Origin: Nocardia sp. NBC_00565
GTDB lineage: Bacteria; Actinomycetota; Actinomycetes; Mycobacteriales; Mycobacteriaceae
Assembly (NCBI RefSeq): GCF_036345915.1
Contig: NZ_CP107785.1
Location: 6,634,001 to 6,698,000 of the forward strand
Reading direction: 5' to 3'
DNA length: 64,000 nucleotides
Shown piece by piece: positions 55,135-63,727 of the stretch. The position numbers and the translations under genes are program-made. The notes beneath the pieces are model-generated. The model saw only the letters and a list, made by a program, of their open reading frames with translations. It was not told where the DNA came from and did no database searches. Numbering within the stretch: the first letter of the stretch is position 1; each line of letters starts with the position of its first letter.

Positions 55135-55240
55135 GTGAGTAGAGGCGGCTCGACGCGAGGGTGTGACGTACGCCCCGTAAAGTCGTCTCAGAACAGCAGC
55201 GCAAGAGAACGCGGCACACCGTGCAGCGCGAGGAGCACCA

Positions 55241-56008
55241 GTGTCACTCGATCAGCCACTCGCCCCGCTTCCCCAGGAGGGCATGGGGTTTGCTTCGGCG
55301 TGGCCCATCCGGGCTGGCGATGTAGATCCATACAACCGCTTGCGGTTCGACGCCGTCGCACGTTATCTGCAGGATATTGCCTGGGAACAACTGCAACAGA
55401 CGAATCTGCACCGGACCGATCCGACCTGGATCGTCCGGCGCACGGTCATCGATGTCATCCGGCCGATTATCTGGCCCGATGAGGTGCATCTGCTGCGCTG
55501 GTGTTCGAGCATGTCCACCCGGTGGACGAATATGCGGGTGCGGGTCACCAGCGCCGACGGCGGGTTGATCGAGACCGAGGGCTTCTGGATCAATATCAGC
55601 GAGTCCAACAACATGCCCGCCCGGATCAGCGATGAGGGCCTGGCCTACCTGGCGCAGACCACCAATGAGCACCGACTGCGCTGGCGGCCGTATCTCACCG
55701 ACACCTCCCCGTCGGAATCGGATACCGATATGCCGTTCCCGGTCCGGGCCACCGATATCGACCAGTACAACCATGTCAACAATGCCTGTTACTGGCAGGC
55801 GGTGGAACAGTTCCTGGTCGAATATCCCAAGCTCGTCGCGGGCCCGCATCGCGCGGTGATCGAGTATGTCGCGCCGGTGCTGGCCCGTCAGCATGTCACG
55901 GTGCGCAGCCGCTACGAGCCGGGCGATCGCTCCGGCCGGCCGGTGCTGCGGCTGTGGTTCGTGGTCGGCGGCACGACCACGACGGTCGTGCGCATCATGC
56001 CGCTGTAG
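55241..56008 (+). CDS. Acyl-ACP thioesterase family protein
   Basis: A 255-residue double hot-dog protein of the acyl-ACP thioesterase group. The first hot-dog spans about 15-130 (WPIRAGDVDPYNRLRFDAVA) and the second about 160-255, with the Asn/His-rich active-site segment ATDIDQYNHVNNACYWQAVE near 170. It would hydrolyse fatty acyl-ACP or a related thioester to free acid in the cytoplasm. The ATG at 55241 gives the expected length. It converges with fprB across a strong hairpin. Confidence 0.85.
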   Translation: MSLDQPLAPLPQEGMGFASAWPIRAGDVDPYNRLRFDAVARYLQDIAWEQLQQTNLHRTDPTWIVRRTVIDVIRPIIWPDEVHLLRWCSSMSTRWTNMRVRVTSADGGLIETEGFWINISESNNMPARISDEGLAYLAQTTNEHRLRWRPYLTDTSPSESDTDMPFPVRATDIDQYNHVNNACYWQAVEQFLVEYPKLVAGPHRAVIEYVAPVLARQHVTVRSRYEPGDRSGRPVLRLWFVVGGTTTTVVRIMPL

Positions 56009-56016
56009 AAACAGCG

Positions 56017-56047
56017 AACCGGCTCCGTTCGCGGCGAACGGAGCCGG
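56017..56047. terminator. Bidirectional terminator between thioesterase and fprB
   Basis: ACCGGCTCCGTTCG and CGAACGGAGCCGGT form a perfect 14-bp stem with a three-base loop, placed between two convergent stop codons. It can serve both genes. Confidence 0.8.
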
Positions 56048-56061
56048 TCGGCCAGATGTGC

Positions 56062-57732
56062 TCAGCCGCGCGCGGCCTTGAGTAGATCCTCCCGGGTGGT
56101 GAACTTGACCCGCGGTCGCCCTGAGGCCTTGCCCGCGGACTTCTCCGCCGTATCGATGGCCTTCCAGCCCTCGCGGTCGACCAGATCGACCTGCCGCTGC
56201 CCGAGCAGCGCCTTCAGCGCGGCCCGATCGGCCTGCGGCACACCGAGTTTGCCCGAGGTGAAGTCGGCGATCAGCCCCTCCACCGTTTCCTCGGAGTCGA
56301 TCCGGTTCGAGCCGATGACACCGCGCGGACCGCGCTTGATCCAGCCGCTCACATAGACACCGAGCAGCGGTATGCCGTCTTCGCCGAGCACCCGGCCGTG
56401 CTCGTTGGGGACGACGGCACGGCGCTCGTCGAACGGCAGATCCTTGATCGGCTCGCCCTTGTAACCGATGGAACGCAGCACCAGCCCGGCCTCGATGGTT
56501 TCGGTCCGATCGGTCGTGCGCGCCACCAATTGACCGTTTTCGCTGACCAACTCGTTGTGCGCGAACTCGACCGACTCGACGTGATCGGCGCCGTGCAGCG
56601 CGGTCGGCGAGGTCAGGTAGCGGAAGACGATCCGCTTGTTGGCCGGATCACGACGACCCCACGCGTACTCCTCGGCGAGGGTGTACTTGAGCTGCAGCGA
56701 CGGCTCGACCTCCGGATCGTCCAGCACCGCTCGACTTGCCTGGTCGAGCTCCAGATCGGCCTCCTCGACGATGATGTCGACGCCCTTCAGGTGGGTCAGC
56801 GCCAAGAACTCCGGCGAGGTGTAGGCCGCCTGCAGCGGACCGCGCCGGCCGAGCACGACGACCTCGCGGATATTGCTGCTGCGCAGCGCGTCCAGCGCAT
56901 GATCGGCGATATCGGTCTTGGCGAGTTCGTCCGGGTCCACCGTCAGCACGCGGGCCACGTCGAGGGCGACGTTGCCGTTGCCGACGATCACCGCCCGCTC
57001 GGCGGACAGGTCGAACTGCCGCTCGGCGAAGTCGGGGTGGCCGTTGTACCAGGCGACGAATTCGGTCGCCGAATGGCTGCCGGGCAGATCCTCACCCGGC
57101 ACGCCCAAGCGACGGTCGGCGGACGCACCCACCGCGTAGATGATCGCGTGGTGGTGTGCCAGCAGTTCCTCGTGCGTGATGTGCGTACCGACCTCGACGT
57201 TGAGGTAGTACTGCAGCGTCTCGCGCCGGAACGCCGACTCGAACAGCCCCGAAACCGTCTTGGTGCCCGGGTGGTCGGGGGCGACGCCCGCACGCACCAG
57301 GCCCCACGGGGTCGGCAGCCGGTCGAACATCTCGACCTCGACATCACAGCGGCGCAGCAGCTCGTCGGCCGCGTAGCAGGCCGCGGGCCCGGCACCGACG
57401 ATGGCGACGCGTAGCGTGCCGAGTTCCTTGGGTGGACGCGCGGGCGTGACGATCGGATCGAAGTTCGATTCGAGTGGATGCCGTTGGAAGTAGGCGGCAT
57501 TGATGTCACGGAACCTGGCCAGCGTCGCGGTCAGATCATCCTCGGAGAAGATGGCCTCCACCGGGCACGCGTCGACGCAGGCACCGCAGTCGATACAGGT
57601 GTCAGGGTCGATGTAGAGCATCTCGGTTGTCGCGAACTCCGGCTGATCCGGGGTGGGACGGATGCAATCGACCGGGCACTCAGTGACGCAGCTGGCGTCG
57701 TTGCAGCAACGCTGCGTGATTACGTAGGCCAT
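56062..57732 (-). CDS. fprB: Ferredoxin-NADP reductase with N-terminal ferredoxin domain (FprB type)
   Basis: A 556-residue fusion. Residues 1-75 are a bacterial ferredoxin with cluster ligands in CCNDASCVTECPVDC and CIDCGACVDACPVEAI. From about 105 an adrenodoxin-reductase-like flavoprotein follows: FAD site VAIVGAGPAACYAADELL, FDRLPTPWGLVRAGVAPDHP, NADP site AVIVGNGNVALDVARVL and the late motif GWIKRGPRGVIGSNR. It transfers electrons between NADPH and ferredoxins or P450 systems. Mycobacterial FprB has the same architecture and length. It converges with the thioesterase and is divergent from the phosphatase. Confidence 0.92.
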   Translation of the reverse strand: MAYVITQRCCNDASCVTECPVDCIRPTPDQPEFATTEMLYIDPDTCIDCGACVDACPVEAIFSEDDLTATLARFRDINAAYFQRHPLESNFDPIVTPARPPKELGTLRVAIVGAGPAACYAADELLRRCDVEVEMFDRLPTPWGLVRAGVAPDHPGTKTVSGLFESAFRRETLQYYLNVEVGTHITHEELLAHHHAIIYAVGASADRRLGVPGEDLPGSHSATEFVAWYNGHPDFAERQFDLSAERAVIVGNGNVALDVARVLTVDPDELAKTDIADHALDALRSSNIREVVVLGRRGPLQAAYTSPEFLALTHLKGVDIIVEEADLELDQASRAVLDDPEVEPSLQLKYTLAEEYAWGRRDPANKRIVFRYLTSPTALHGADHVESVEFAHNELVSENGQLVARTTDRTETIEAGLVLRSIGYKGEPIKDLPFDERRAVVPNEHGRVLGEDGIPLLGVYVSGWIKRGPRGVIGSNRIDSEETVEGLIADFTSGKLGVPQADRAALKALLGQRQVDLVDREGWKAIDTAEKSAGKASGRPRVKFTTREDLLKAARG

Positions 57733-57845
57733 ATTGTGCAGATCCTCGAAAATGTACGTGGGCAGGGCGTCGGTTTTGTGATGCCGCTTTCAGTTTGCCT
57801 CGAGTGTGGTCGAGACCTCTCGTCCGGAGGCCTTACGGTATCCCT

Positions 57846-58337
57846 ATGGTGCGGACGCTGATCCTCATGCGACACGGTAAATCGGCCTACCCCGACGGTA
57901 TCTCCGATCACGAGCGCCCGCTCGCGCCGCGTGGTCAGCGGGAGGCGGGACTGGCCGGGCAGTGGTTGCGCGACACCCAACCGCCGATCGATGCGGTGCG
58001 CTGCTCGACCGCGACGCGGACCCGCGAAACGCTGGCTGCCACCGGTGTTACCGCGCCGGTGGTCTACGAGGCGGGCATCTATGAGGCGTCGCCGCGCACG
58101 CTCATCGAGTTGGTCCAGCTCAGCGATGACGATGTCGCGACGCTGCTGGTGATCGGGCATGCGCCCGGAATGCCGTGGACGGCATGGGAGTTGGCGAGCA
58201 ATCGGGATTCGGATCCGGCGATCGAGCTCAGCAGGAAGTTCCCCACCTCGGCACTCGCGGTGCTCGAGTTCGACCGGCCGTGGTCTCGGGTGGATGAGGG
58301 CACCGGTGATCTGGTGCGCTTCCACATCCCGCGCTAG
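57846..58337 (+). CDS. Histidine phosphatase family protein (SixA-like)
   Basis: A 163-residue phosphatase with the RHG catalytic motif LILMRHGKSA (His10 in the motif) and the second active-site His in LLVIGHAPGMPW (near 99). Arg in STATRTRETL also fits. SixA-like proteins dephosphorylate phosphohistidines or small phosphate esters in the cytoplasm. ATG 57846 starts directly at the first strand; the longer frame adds low-complexity residues. Its 3' end lies in the first copy of a 24-bp tandem repeat. Confidence 0.87.
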   Translation: MVRTLILMRHGKSAYPDGISDHERPLAPRGQREAGLAGQWLRDTQPPIDAVRCSTATRTRETLAATGVTAPVVYEAGIYEASPRTLIELVQLSDDDVATLLVIGHAPGMPWTAWELASNRDSDPAIELSRKFPTSALAVLEFDRPWSRVDEGTGDLVRFHIPR

Positions 58338-58377
58338 CGCAGCAGTTTGCCGCCGCGCTAGCGCAGCAGTTTGCCCC
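58330..58377. repeat. 24-bp tandem duplication spanning two convergent gene ends
   Basis: Bases 58330-58353 and 58354-58377 are two head-to-tail copies that differ only at the penultimate base. Each contains the CTAG that supplies the stop codon of the phosphatase (+, copy 1) and of the small membrane protein (-, copy 2). The duplication seems to have separated two gene ends that once overlapped. Confidence 0.85.
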
Positions 58378-58561
58378 CGACGACGACCACGACGCCGAGG
58401 ACGACGAGCAGGACGAACGCGGCGAATCCGCCGAGCAGCCACCACACGACGCCGAGCGCCAATACGAACGGCGCCACCGCGATGGCGGTGATCACCGGGC
58501 TTTCCCTGACCGTGGCCCAGGCCGAGCGAGCCCTGATCCGGTCGATGTCCTTACCTGCCAT
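58358..58561 (-). CDS. Small two-helix membrane protein (67 aa)
   Basis: A short protein with a charged N terminus (MAGKDIDRIRARSAWATVRE) and two transmembrane helices separated by a brief turn (VAPFVLALGVVWWLLGG, then FVLLVVLGVVVVVGGKL). Codon usage fits the neighbourhood. The ATG at 58561 is the first plausible start; the frame upstream reads as noise. No family is recognised. It is convergent with the phosphatase, and its stop lies in the second copy of the 24-bp repeat. Confidence 0.65.
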   Translation of the reverse strand: MAGKDIDRIRARSAWATVRESPVITAIAVAPFVLALGVVWWLLGGFAAFVLLVVLGVVVVVGGKLLR

Positions 58562-58620
58562 GTCACCAGGGTAGGTGCGAAACCGTGTTCTCGCCGTCGA
58601 CCCGGTGGGATGCTCAGGAG

Positions 58621-58989
58621 ATGGATTGGAAAATCGAACTGGTCGCAATTCCGGTGACCGATGTGGACCGGGCCAAGGACTTCTACACCAAGATCGGTTT
58701 CCAGGCCGATCACGACCACCGGGTCAATGAGAGCCTGCGCTTCGTGCAGCTGACCCCGCCCGGTTCCGGGTGTTCCATCTGCATCGGCGAGGGCATCACG
58801 GAGGCCGCGCCGGGCAGCGTCGAGGGCATGCAGGTGGTCGTCGCCAGCGCCGAGGACGCCTATCAACAGTTGGTGGCGGCCGGTGTGGCGGCGACGCCGG
58901 TCAAAGATATGGGCTGGGGCCTGTTCACCTTCTTCGCTGATCCGGATGGCAACAGGTGGGCTGTGCAGGAGTTGCCCAAGCGCGACTGA
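58621..58989 (+). CDS. Glyoxalase/bleomycin-resistance family protein (VOC fold)
   Basis: A 122-residue single VOC-domain protein made of two beta-alpha-beta-beta-beta units. It begins WKIELVAIPVTDVDRAKDFYTKIGF and ends FTFFADPDGNRWAVQELP, which is the typical closing motif. The ATG at 58621 is preferred because the family starts just before the first strand; an in-frame ATG at 58585 adds 12 residues. Members bind a metal and act on diverse small molecules, so no substrate is proposed. Confidence 0.85.
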   Translation: MDWKIELVAIPVTDVDRAKDFYTKIGFQADHDHRVNESLRFVQLTPPGSGCSICIGEGITEAAPGSVEGMQVVVASAEDAYQQLVAAGVAATPVKDMGWGLFTFFADPDGNRWAVQELPKRD

Positions 58990-59075
58990 GTATCAACCCA
59001 ACTGATCGAGCCGGATAGCGCGGGGGCACGGCCACCCATGTTCCGGTCACCTCCGCGCTGCGGCAGAATTGAGGC

Positions 59076-59106
59076 TTGCTTGGAGTGCACTCCAGGTGAC
59101 TAGCGT
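59076..59106 (+). promoter_or_regulatory. MerR-type promoter with 19-bp spacer and central palindrome
   Basis: A -35-like TTGCTT (59076-59081) and a -10-like TAGCGT (59101-59106) are separated by exactly 19 bases. The perfect palindrome TGGAGTGCACTCCA (59081-59094) starts at the last base of the -35 element and extends through most of the spacer. The long spacer with the operator inside it is the hallmark of promoters twisted open by MerR regulators, and a MerR gene starts 31 bases downstream. Confidence 0.75.
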
Positions 59107-59136
59107 CGTCAGTGTTCATCGAGAAGGGTGAGTCCA

Positions 59137-59589
59137 GTGAGCGAAGCGGCATATCAGGTTGCCGACGGCGATCGGGAGCGGCCGCGGTATTCGATCGGCG
59201 AGGCCGCGGATCGGTCCGGACTCAGTCGCGACACGCTGCGCTGGTACGAGCGGATCGGGCTGATGAATTACATCGGGCGCGATCACGCCGGTAAGCGGCG
59301 GTTCAGCGATCGCGATCTGGAGTGGTTGGCCCTGATCGGCAGGTTGCGCACCACCGGCATGTCGGTGGCGGACATGGTCCGCTACGCCGAACTGGTGCGA
59401 GAGGGCGAATCCACCGTCCCCGAGCGGCTGGAAATGTTCCGCAACACTCGCGCCGAGGTGCTCGCCAAGATCGATGAACTTCGTCAGACCGTGGCCGTGC
59501 TGGATCACAAGATCGGCCTGTATGCGGGCCAAACGTCCGCCGCCAAGCCGGCCGCGCGCACGCAAGCAAGCGAAGGGATCACCATATGA
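59137..59589 (+). CDS. MerR-family transcriptional regulator
   Basis: A 150-residue MerR regulator. The N-terminal winged helix reads YSIGEAADRSGLSRDTLRWYERIGL, then RRFSDRDLEWLALIGRLRTTGMS, followed by a dimerising coiled coil (RNTRAEVLAKIDELRQTVAVLDHKI). There is no obvious metal-binding cysteine cluster, so the signal is probably organic. GTG 59137 has AGAAGGG at a good distance; a GTG nine bases upstream is possible. Its end overlaps the aldo-keto reductase start by four bases (ATGA), so both are made together from the promoter at 59076-59106. Confidence 0.9.
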   Translation: MSEAAYQVADGDRERPRYSIGEAADRSGLSRDTLRWYERIGLMNYIGRDHAGKRRFSDRDLEWLALIGRLRTTGMSVADMVRYAELVREGESTVPERLEMFRNTRAEVLAKIDELRQTVAVLDHKIGLYAGQTSAAKPAARTQASEGITI

Positions 59590-60599
59590 CGGACACGCTT
59601 CCCACCACCGCGCTCGGCAACAGCGGCATCCAGGTGAGTGCGCAAGGCTTGGGCTGCATGGGAATCAGCGATTTCTACGGCCCCTCCGATCTGACCGAAT
59701 CGCGGGCGACCCTGGATCGCGCGCTGGAACTGGGCGTCACGCTGTACGACACCGCCGATGTGTACGGTTCGGGCAACAACGAGGAATTCCTCAGTGATTT
59801 CGTGCGGGCCGATCGCGATCGGGTGGTGCTCGCAACCAAATTCGGCATTGTCCGCAAGGCCGACGACCCGACCTTTCGCGGCATCGAGAACTCCCCCGAG
59901 TACATCCGTGGTGCCGTCGATGCCAGCCTGCGCCGCCTCGGCATCGACACCATCGACCTGTACTACATGCACCGCCGCAACCCGGCGATCCCGCTCGAGG
60001 AATCCGTCGGCGCGATGGCGGAACTCGTCGCGCAGGGCAAGGTTCGGGCGCTCGGCCTGTCCGAGGTGACCGGCGACGAACTGCGCGCGGCGTATGCGGT
60101 GCATCCGATCGCGGCCCTGCAGTCCGAATGGTCGCTGTTCTCCCGGGATGTCGAGCGCACCGCGGTGCCCGCCGCGGCGGAACTCGGCGTGACGTTCGTG
60201 CCGTACTCACCGCTCGGTCGCGGGTTCCTCACCGGATCCTTCTCGACGGCGGACGAATTGACCGACAGGACGGACTTCCGGCACTTTCAGCCGCGCTACT
60301 CCGGCGACAATGCGGCGCGCAATGCCGAACTACTCGCGCCGCTGCGCGATATCGCGGACGCGCGCGGCATCTCACTCGCCCAGGTGGCGTTGGCGTGGCT
60401 GCACGCCCAGGCGGGCGTGCGCGGGCTGACCGTCGTCCCGATTCCGGGTACTCGCAGCCGCACCCGACTCGCCGACAACGTCGCGGCCGCCACCATTTCG
60501 CTCACCGCCGACGAACTGGCCACACTGGAGCCGATCGCCGACAAGGTGGTCGGAGACCGGTACGCGGATATGTCTTTCACCTCGGTGGGCCGGGAATAA
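59586..60599 (+). CDS. Aldo-keto reductase
   Basis: A 337-residue NADPH-dependent reductase with the (beta/alpha)8 fold. The catalytic tetrad is visible: Asp55 and Tyr60 in YDTADVYGSG, Lys85 in LATKFGIV and His129 in DLYYMHRRN. The cofactor end has VPIPGTRSRTRLADN. It is close to the AKR13-like bacterial reductases (the LGCMGISDFYGP phrase). It probably reduces reactive aldehydes or similar carbonyls. It is translationally coupled to the MerR gene, so the regulator's inducer is likely its substrate or a related stress compound. A hairpin terminator follows. Confidence 0.9.
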   Translation: MTDTLPTTALGNSGIQVSAQGLGCMGISDFYGPSDLTESRATLDRALELGVTLYDTADVYGSGNNEEFLSDFVRADRDRVVLATKFGIVRKADDPTFRGIENSPEYIRGAVDASLRRLGIDTIDLYYMHRRNPAIPLEESVGAMAELVAQGKVRALGLSEVTGDELRAAYAVHPIAALQSEWSLFSRDVERTAVPAAAELGVTFVPYSPLGRGFLTGSFSTADELTDRTDFRHFQPRYSGDNAARNAELLAPLRDIADARGISLAQVALAWLHAQAGVRGLTVVPIPGTRSRTRLADNVAAATISLTADELATLEPIADKVVGDRYADMSFTSVGRE

Positions 60600-60617
60600 G
60601 GCACCGAGTCCCGCAGC

Positions 60618-60663
60618 GCAGCACGGCGATCCGGACCGCAGTCCGGGCACATCGCCGTGCTGC
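60618..60663 (+). terminator. Two-part hairpin terminator after the aldo-keto reductase gene
   Basis: An outer stem of 13 bp (60618-60630 with 60651-60663, including GCACGGCGAT/ATCGCCGTGC) encloses an inner stem CCGGAC-CGCA-GTCCGG. It begins 18 bases after the stop codon. Confidence 0.75.
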
Positions 60664-60679
60664 TCTAGTATCCGGACCT

Positions 60680-61474
60680 ATGGAGTCTCCAGCCCCTGCC
60701 ACGCGCGTGTTCATCGATAAGCAGACCCCCGAAGCCTTTCGAGCACTGAACACCCTGGCCAGCGCGGTCCGCGCGGCCGGCGCCGCGGCCGGGCTGGACC
60801 GCAAGCTCATCGAGCTGATCAATCTGCGCGTCTCACAGATCAACGGCTGCGCGTACTGCCTGGACGTGCACCATCGTGCGGCCATCGCGGCCGGTGCCAC
60901 CGAACGCGAGCTCGCGGTCTTGTATGCCTGGGACCGCACCGAGCTGTACACCCAGCAGGAACGGGCCGCGCTGGCGCTGGCCGAACTCACCACCACGCTG
61001 CCCGACGAGGCGACGATGGATCGTGAGTACGCTCGGGCCGGGGAGCATTTATCGGATGATCAGATCTCGGCGATCCTCTGGGTCGCCACCACGATCGGCG
61101 CGTTCAACCGCGTGTCGATCCTGAGCAAGCACCCGGTACGCCCGCGGAAGGAACAGCCGAAGATGACCGAAGCCACGCCCGAGAGCAAAGTCGTCCGCAA
61201 CGACGAGAAGAACCGCTACGAAGTGTTCTACGGCGGCGAACTGGCCGGATTCAGCGAGTACGAGGAGCGCGACGACGAGACGGTGTTCATTCACACCGAG
61301 GTCGATGGCGCGTTCTCCGGTAAGGGTCTGGGCAGCGTCCTGGCCAAGAACGCCGTCGAGGATGTGATCGCCCGTGGCCGGGTGATCCGGGCGCTGTGCC
61401 CGTTCATCAAGGCCTATCTCGAGAAGCATCCGCAGTACGACGAACATGTGGTCGGCAAAGGTATCACTCGATGA
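60680..61474 (+). CDS. AhpD-like peroxidase domain fused to a GNAT-like acetyltransferase domain
   Basis: A 264-residue two-domain protein. Residues 1-150 are a carboxymuconolactone-decarboxylase/AhpD domain with the redox pair CAYCLDVHH (about 55-63). Residues 165-264 form a small NATD1-type N-acetyltransferase (NRYEVFYGGELAGFSEYEER, then GKGLGSVLAKNAVEDV). No stop separates them. However, an ATG at 61163 begins the second domain and has GGAAGGA about 9 bases upstream, so the acetyltransferase may also be made alone. The stop overlaps the pirin start by four bases. The redox domain fits a peroxide or thiol stress role together with the pirin. Confidence 0.85.
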   Translation: MESPAPATRVFIDKQTPEAFRALNTLASAVRAAGAAAGLDRKLIELINLRVSQINGCAYCLDVHHRAAIAAGATERELAVLYAWDRTELYTQQERAALALAELTTTLPDEATMDREYARAGEHLSDDQISAILWVATTIGAFNRVSILSKHPVRPRKEQPKMTEATPESKVVRNDEKNRYEVFYGGELAGFSEYEERDDETVFIHTEVDGAFSGKGLGSVLAKNAVEDVIARGRVIRALCPFIKAYLEKHPQYDEHVVGKGITR

Positions 61475-62460
61475 GCGATCTCGATACGCATCCAGAAGAG
61501 GCGCTCTGCCAGGCGACACCTGGTCCGGGTCCGGTGGCGGAGTGCTATCCCGCGCGTGAGGTCCCGCTCGGCGGCGTGCGCGGCGTTTTCGTGGAACGCG
61601 TACTGCCGCAACGTGATCTACCGACCGTCGGCGCCTGGTGCTTCCTCGATCATTTCGGCTCGCCCACGGTCACCAAGACGGGTGCGTCGCCGGATATCGA
61701 CCCGCATCCGCATATCGGACTGCAGACGGTCACCTGGCCGTTCGACGGACGGATCCGGCACCGCGACTCGATCGGCTCCGACGTGGAGATCGAGCCGGGT
61801 CAGCTGAACCTGATGACCTCCGGCCGCGGTATCGCGCACTCCGAGTACGGCGTCGCGGGCGCGCACGCCGGGCACGGGCTGCAACTGTGGATCGCGCTGC
61901 CCGGTGACAGTCTCGGAATCGATCCGCATTTCGAGCAGCATCGCGAGCTGCCGATCTACCAGGCACCCGGGGTACGGGCCATCGTTTTGATCGGCACCTT
62001 CGCCGGTCTCACCTCGCCCGCCAAGGCCTATACGCCGATCGCCGGCGCGGACGTGCGCCTCGAGCCGGGCACCGACACCACCATCGCCCTCGACCCCACC
62101 TTCGAGCACGCGCTCATGGTGATCGAAGGCGCGGTAACCGCCGCTGATACCGAAATCGCCGCGGGCCCACTGCTCTACCTGGGCACCGGCCGCGACGAAC
62201 TGCGGCTCGCCAGCACCGAGGGCGCCCACTTCGCACTGATCGGCGGCGAACCGTTCGGCGAGGAACTGGTGATGTGGTGGAACTTCGTCGGCCGCAGCCA
62301 CGAGGACATCGTCGCGGCCCGAAACGATTGGGAGAACCACGATCTCGCCCGTTTCGCCGATATCGCGGGCCACACCCCCGACCAGCGCATCCCCGCCCCA
62401 CCCCTGCCCGGCCTGCACCTCAAGCCCCGCAAACGCCGCCTCGGCCAGGCCCATTCCTGA
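61471..62460 (+). CDS. Pirin family protein
   Basis: A 329-residue bicupin. The N-terminal cupin has the pirin metal site: FLDHFGSP (about 55), DPHPHIGLQTVTW with two His ligands (about 72-76), and SGRGIAHSEY (about 118) with a third. The C-terminal cupin contains FEHALMVIEGAV and FALIGGEPFGEELVMWWNFVGRSHEDI, a conserved pirin ending read in two parts. Bacterial pirins can act as quercetinases or redox-sensing proteins. ATG 61471 overlaps the stop of the AhpD-acetyltransferase gene (ATGA), so co-expression is expected. Confidence 0.9.
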   Translation: MSDLDTHPEEALCQATPGPGPVAECYPAREVPLGGVRGVFVERVLPQRDLPTVGAWCFLDHFGSPTVTKTGASPDIDPHPHIGLQTVTWPFDGRIRHRDSIGSDVEIEPGQLNLMTSGRGIAHSEYGVAGAHAGHGLQLWIALPGDSLGIDPHFEQHRELPIYQAPGVRAIVLIGTFAGLTSPAKAYTPIAGADVRLEPGTDTTIALDPTFEHALMVIEGAVTAADTEIAAGPLLYLGTGRDELRLASTEGAHFALIGGEPFGEELVMWWNFVGRSHEDIVAARNDWENHDLARFADIAGHTPDQRIPAPPLPGLHLKPRKRRLGQAHS

Positions 62461-62626
62461 CCCCAGGCGAATCCCCGCACTCTTTCTCGGTGTTCGCACT
62501 CCCTGTGGTGCCTACATCGGGCGCGAAGCCCGACAAGGTGTGCGGCTGTGCTGGCTCGCATCGAGCCCGAGTGCTGTGCCGGGCTACAGCTTTTCCTACG
62601 CGGCCACTCGTCGTGCGGCATCGCAC

Positions 62627-63616
62627 TCAGGCGGCGGTGCCGCGGAAGGTCCTGCGGTAGCTGTTCGGTGCGATGCCCAGTACCGAACGCATGTGCTGGC
62701 GTAGGGAATTCGCGGTGCCGAAGCCCGCTCGGTGGGCGACCAGGTCGATGCTGAGGTCGCTGTTCTCCAGGAGGTCGCGAGCACGTTCGAGGCGCTGGGC
62801 GGTGAGCCAGCGGCCCGGAGTGGCGCCGACTTCGTCGCGGAACTTGCGGCTGAAGGTGCGAACGCTCATGCGGGCGTGCGTTGCCATCTCCTCCAGCGAG
62901 ATCTGGTCCGCCAGGCGATCCAGCAGCCAGGCGCGGGTCGCGGCCGTCGAAGCAACCGTCGGTTCGGGCACCGGGCGTTCGATGAACTGCGCCTGCCCGC
63001 CGTCACGCCAGGGCGGGACCACGCAACGTCGCGCCACGCGGTTGGCGGCGGCGGCGCCATAGTCGCGGCGGACCAGGTGCAGGCACAGATCGATGCCCGC
63101 GGCGATACCCGCCGACGTGAGCACGTCACCGTCGTCCACGAACAACACGTCCTGATCGACGCGCACCTTCGGAAAGGCCCGCCGGAACTCGTCGGCCCGC
63201 TGCCAATGGGTGGTGGCCGGACGTCCATCGAGCAGACCGGCGGCGGCGAGCACGTAGCTGCCGGTGCAGATCGAAACCATCCTGGCACCGGGGCGAACCA
63301 GGGTGAGCGCGGCGGCCAGCGGCTCGGGCAGCGCCGAGCCGACGTGCAATTCGCTGAGATCGTGGATGGGCGGGATGACGACCGTGTCGGCATCGGCCAG
63401 CGCCTGTGGTCCGTGCGCGACGGCGATGGCGAAACCGGCGTCACTCTGGACCGGCTGCCCATCGGCCGTGCACACCAGCACCTCGTACAGCGACCGTCCG
63501 GCGTCGTCGAACGCGTTCCCGAAGACGCGCGACGGAATCCCCAGCTCGAAGGGCGGCACGCCGTCGAGTGCCAGGACGACGACCCGATGCGGTCGCGATG
63601 TGGTGTCGGCAACCAT
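62627..63616 (-). CDS. GlxA-family AraC regulator with DJ-1/PfpI domain
   Basis: A 329-residue transcription activator. Residues 10-190 are a DJ-1/PfpI amidase-like domain (VVLALDGVPPFELGIPSRVF) with a Cys in the nucleophile position (MVSICTGSYVLAAAGLL), and residues 220-325 an AraC DNA-binding domain with two helix-turn-helices (EEMATHARMSVRTFSRKFRD, then IDLVAHRAGFGTANSLRQH). ATG 63616 is the first start compatible with the family; the frame upstream belongs to the divergent promoter. It faces a medium-chain reductase gene 111 bases away and may control it. Confidence 0.9.
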   Translation of the reverse strand: MVADTTSRPHRVVVLALDGVPPFELGIPSRVFGNAFDDAGRSLYEVLVCTADGQPVQSDAGFAIAVAHGPQALADADTVVIPPIHDLSELHVGSALPEPLAAALTLVRPGARMVSICTGSYVLAAAGLLDGRPATTHWQRADEFRRAFPKVRVDQDVLFVDDGDVLTSAGIAAGIDLCLHLVRRDYGAAAANRVARRCVVPPWRDGGQAQFIERPVPEPTVASTAATRAWLLDRLADQISLEEMATHARMSVRTFSRKFRDEVGATPGRWLTAQRLERARDLLENSDLSIDLVAHRAGFGTANSLRQHMRSVLGIAPNSYRRTFRGTAA

Positions 63617-63727
63617 GTGGCCGAATTCTGTCAGATATTGGCCATCCAGCCAATACTGCGCACTCTCGATCGGAGGCAATCTGAGTCCGCTCGCACGCCG
63701 CCGAGCCCCGAGGAAAGGACACAGACC

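Noticed and set aside
60128..60679. 184-codon upstream extension of the AhpD-acetyltransferase frame
   Set aside because: It overlaps the aldo-keto reductase in another frame; the ATG at 60680 starts the recognisable domain.
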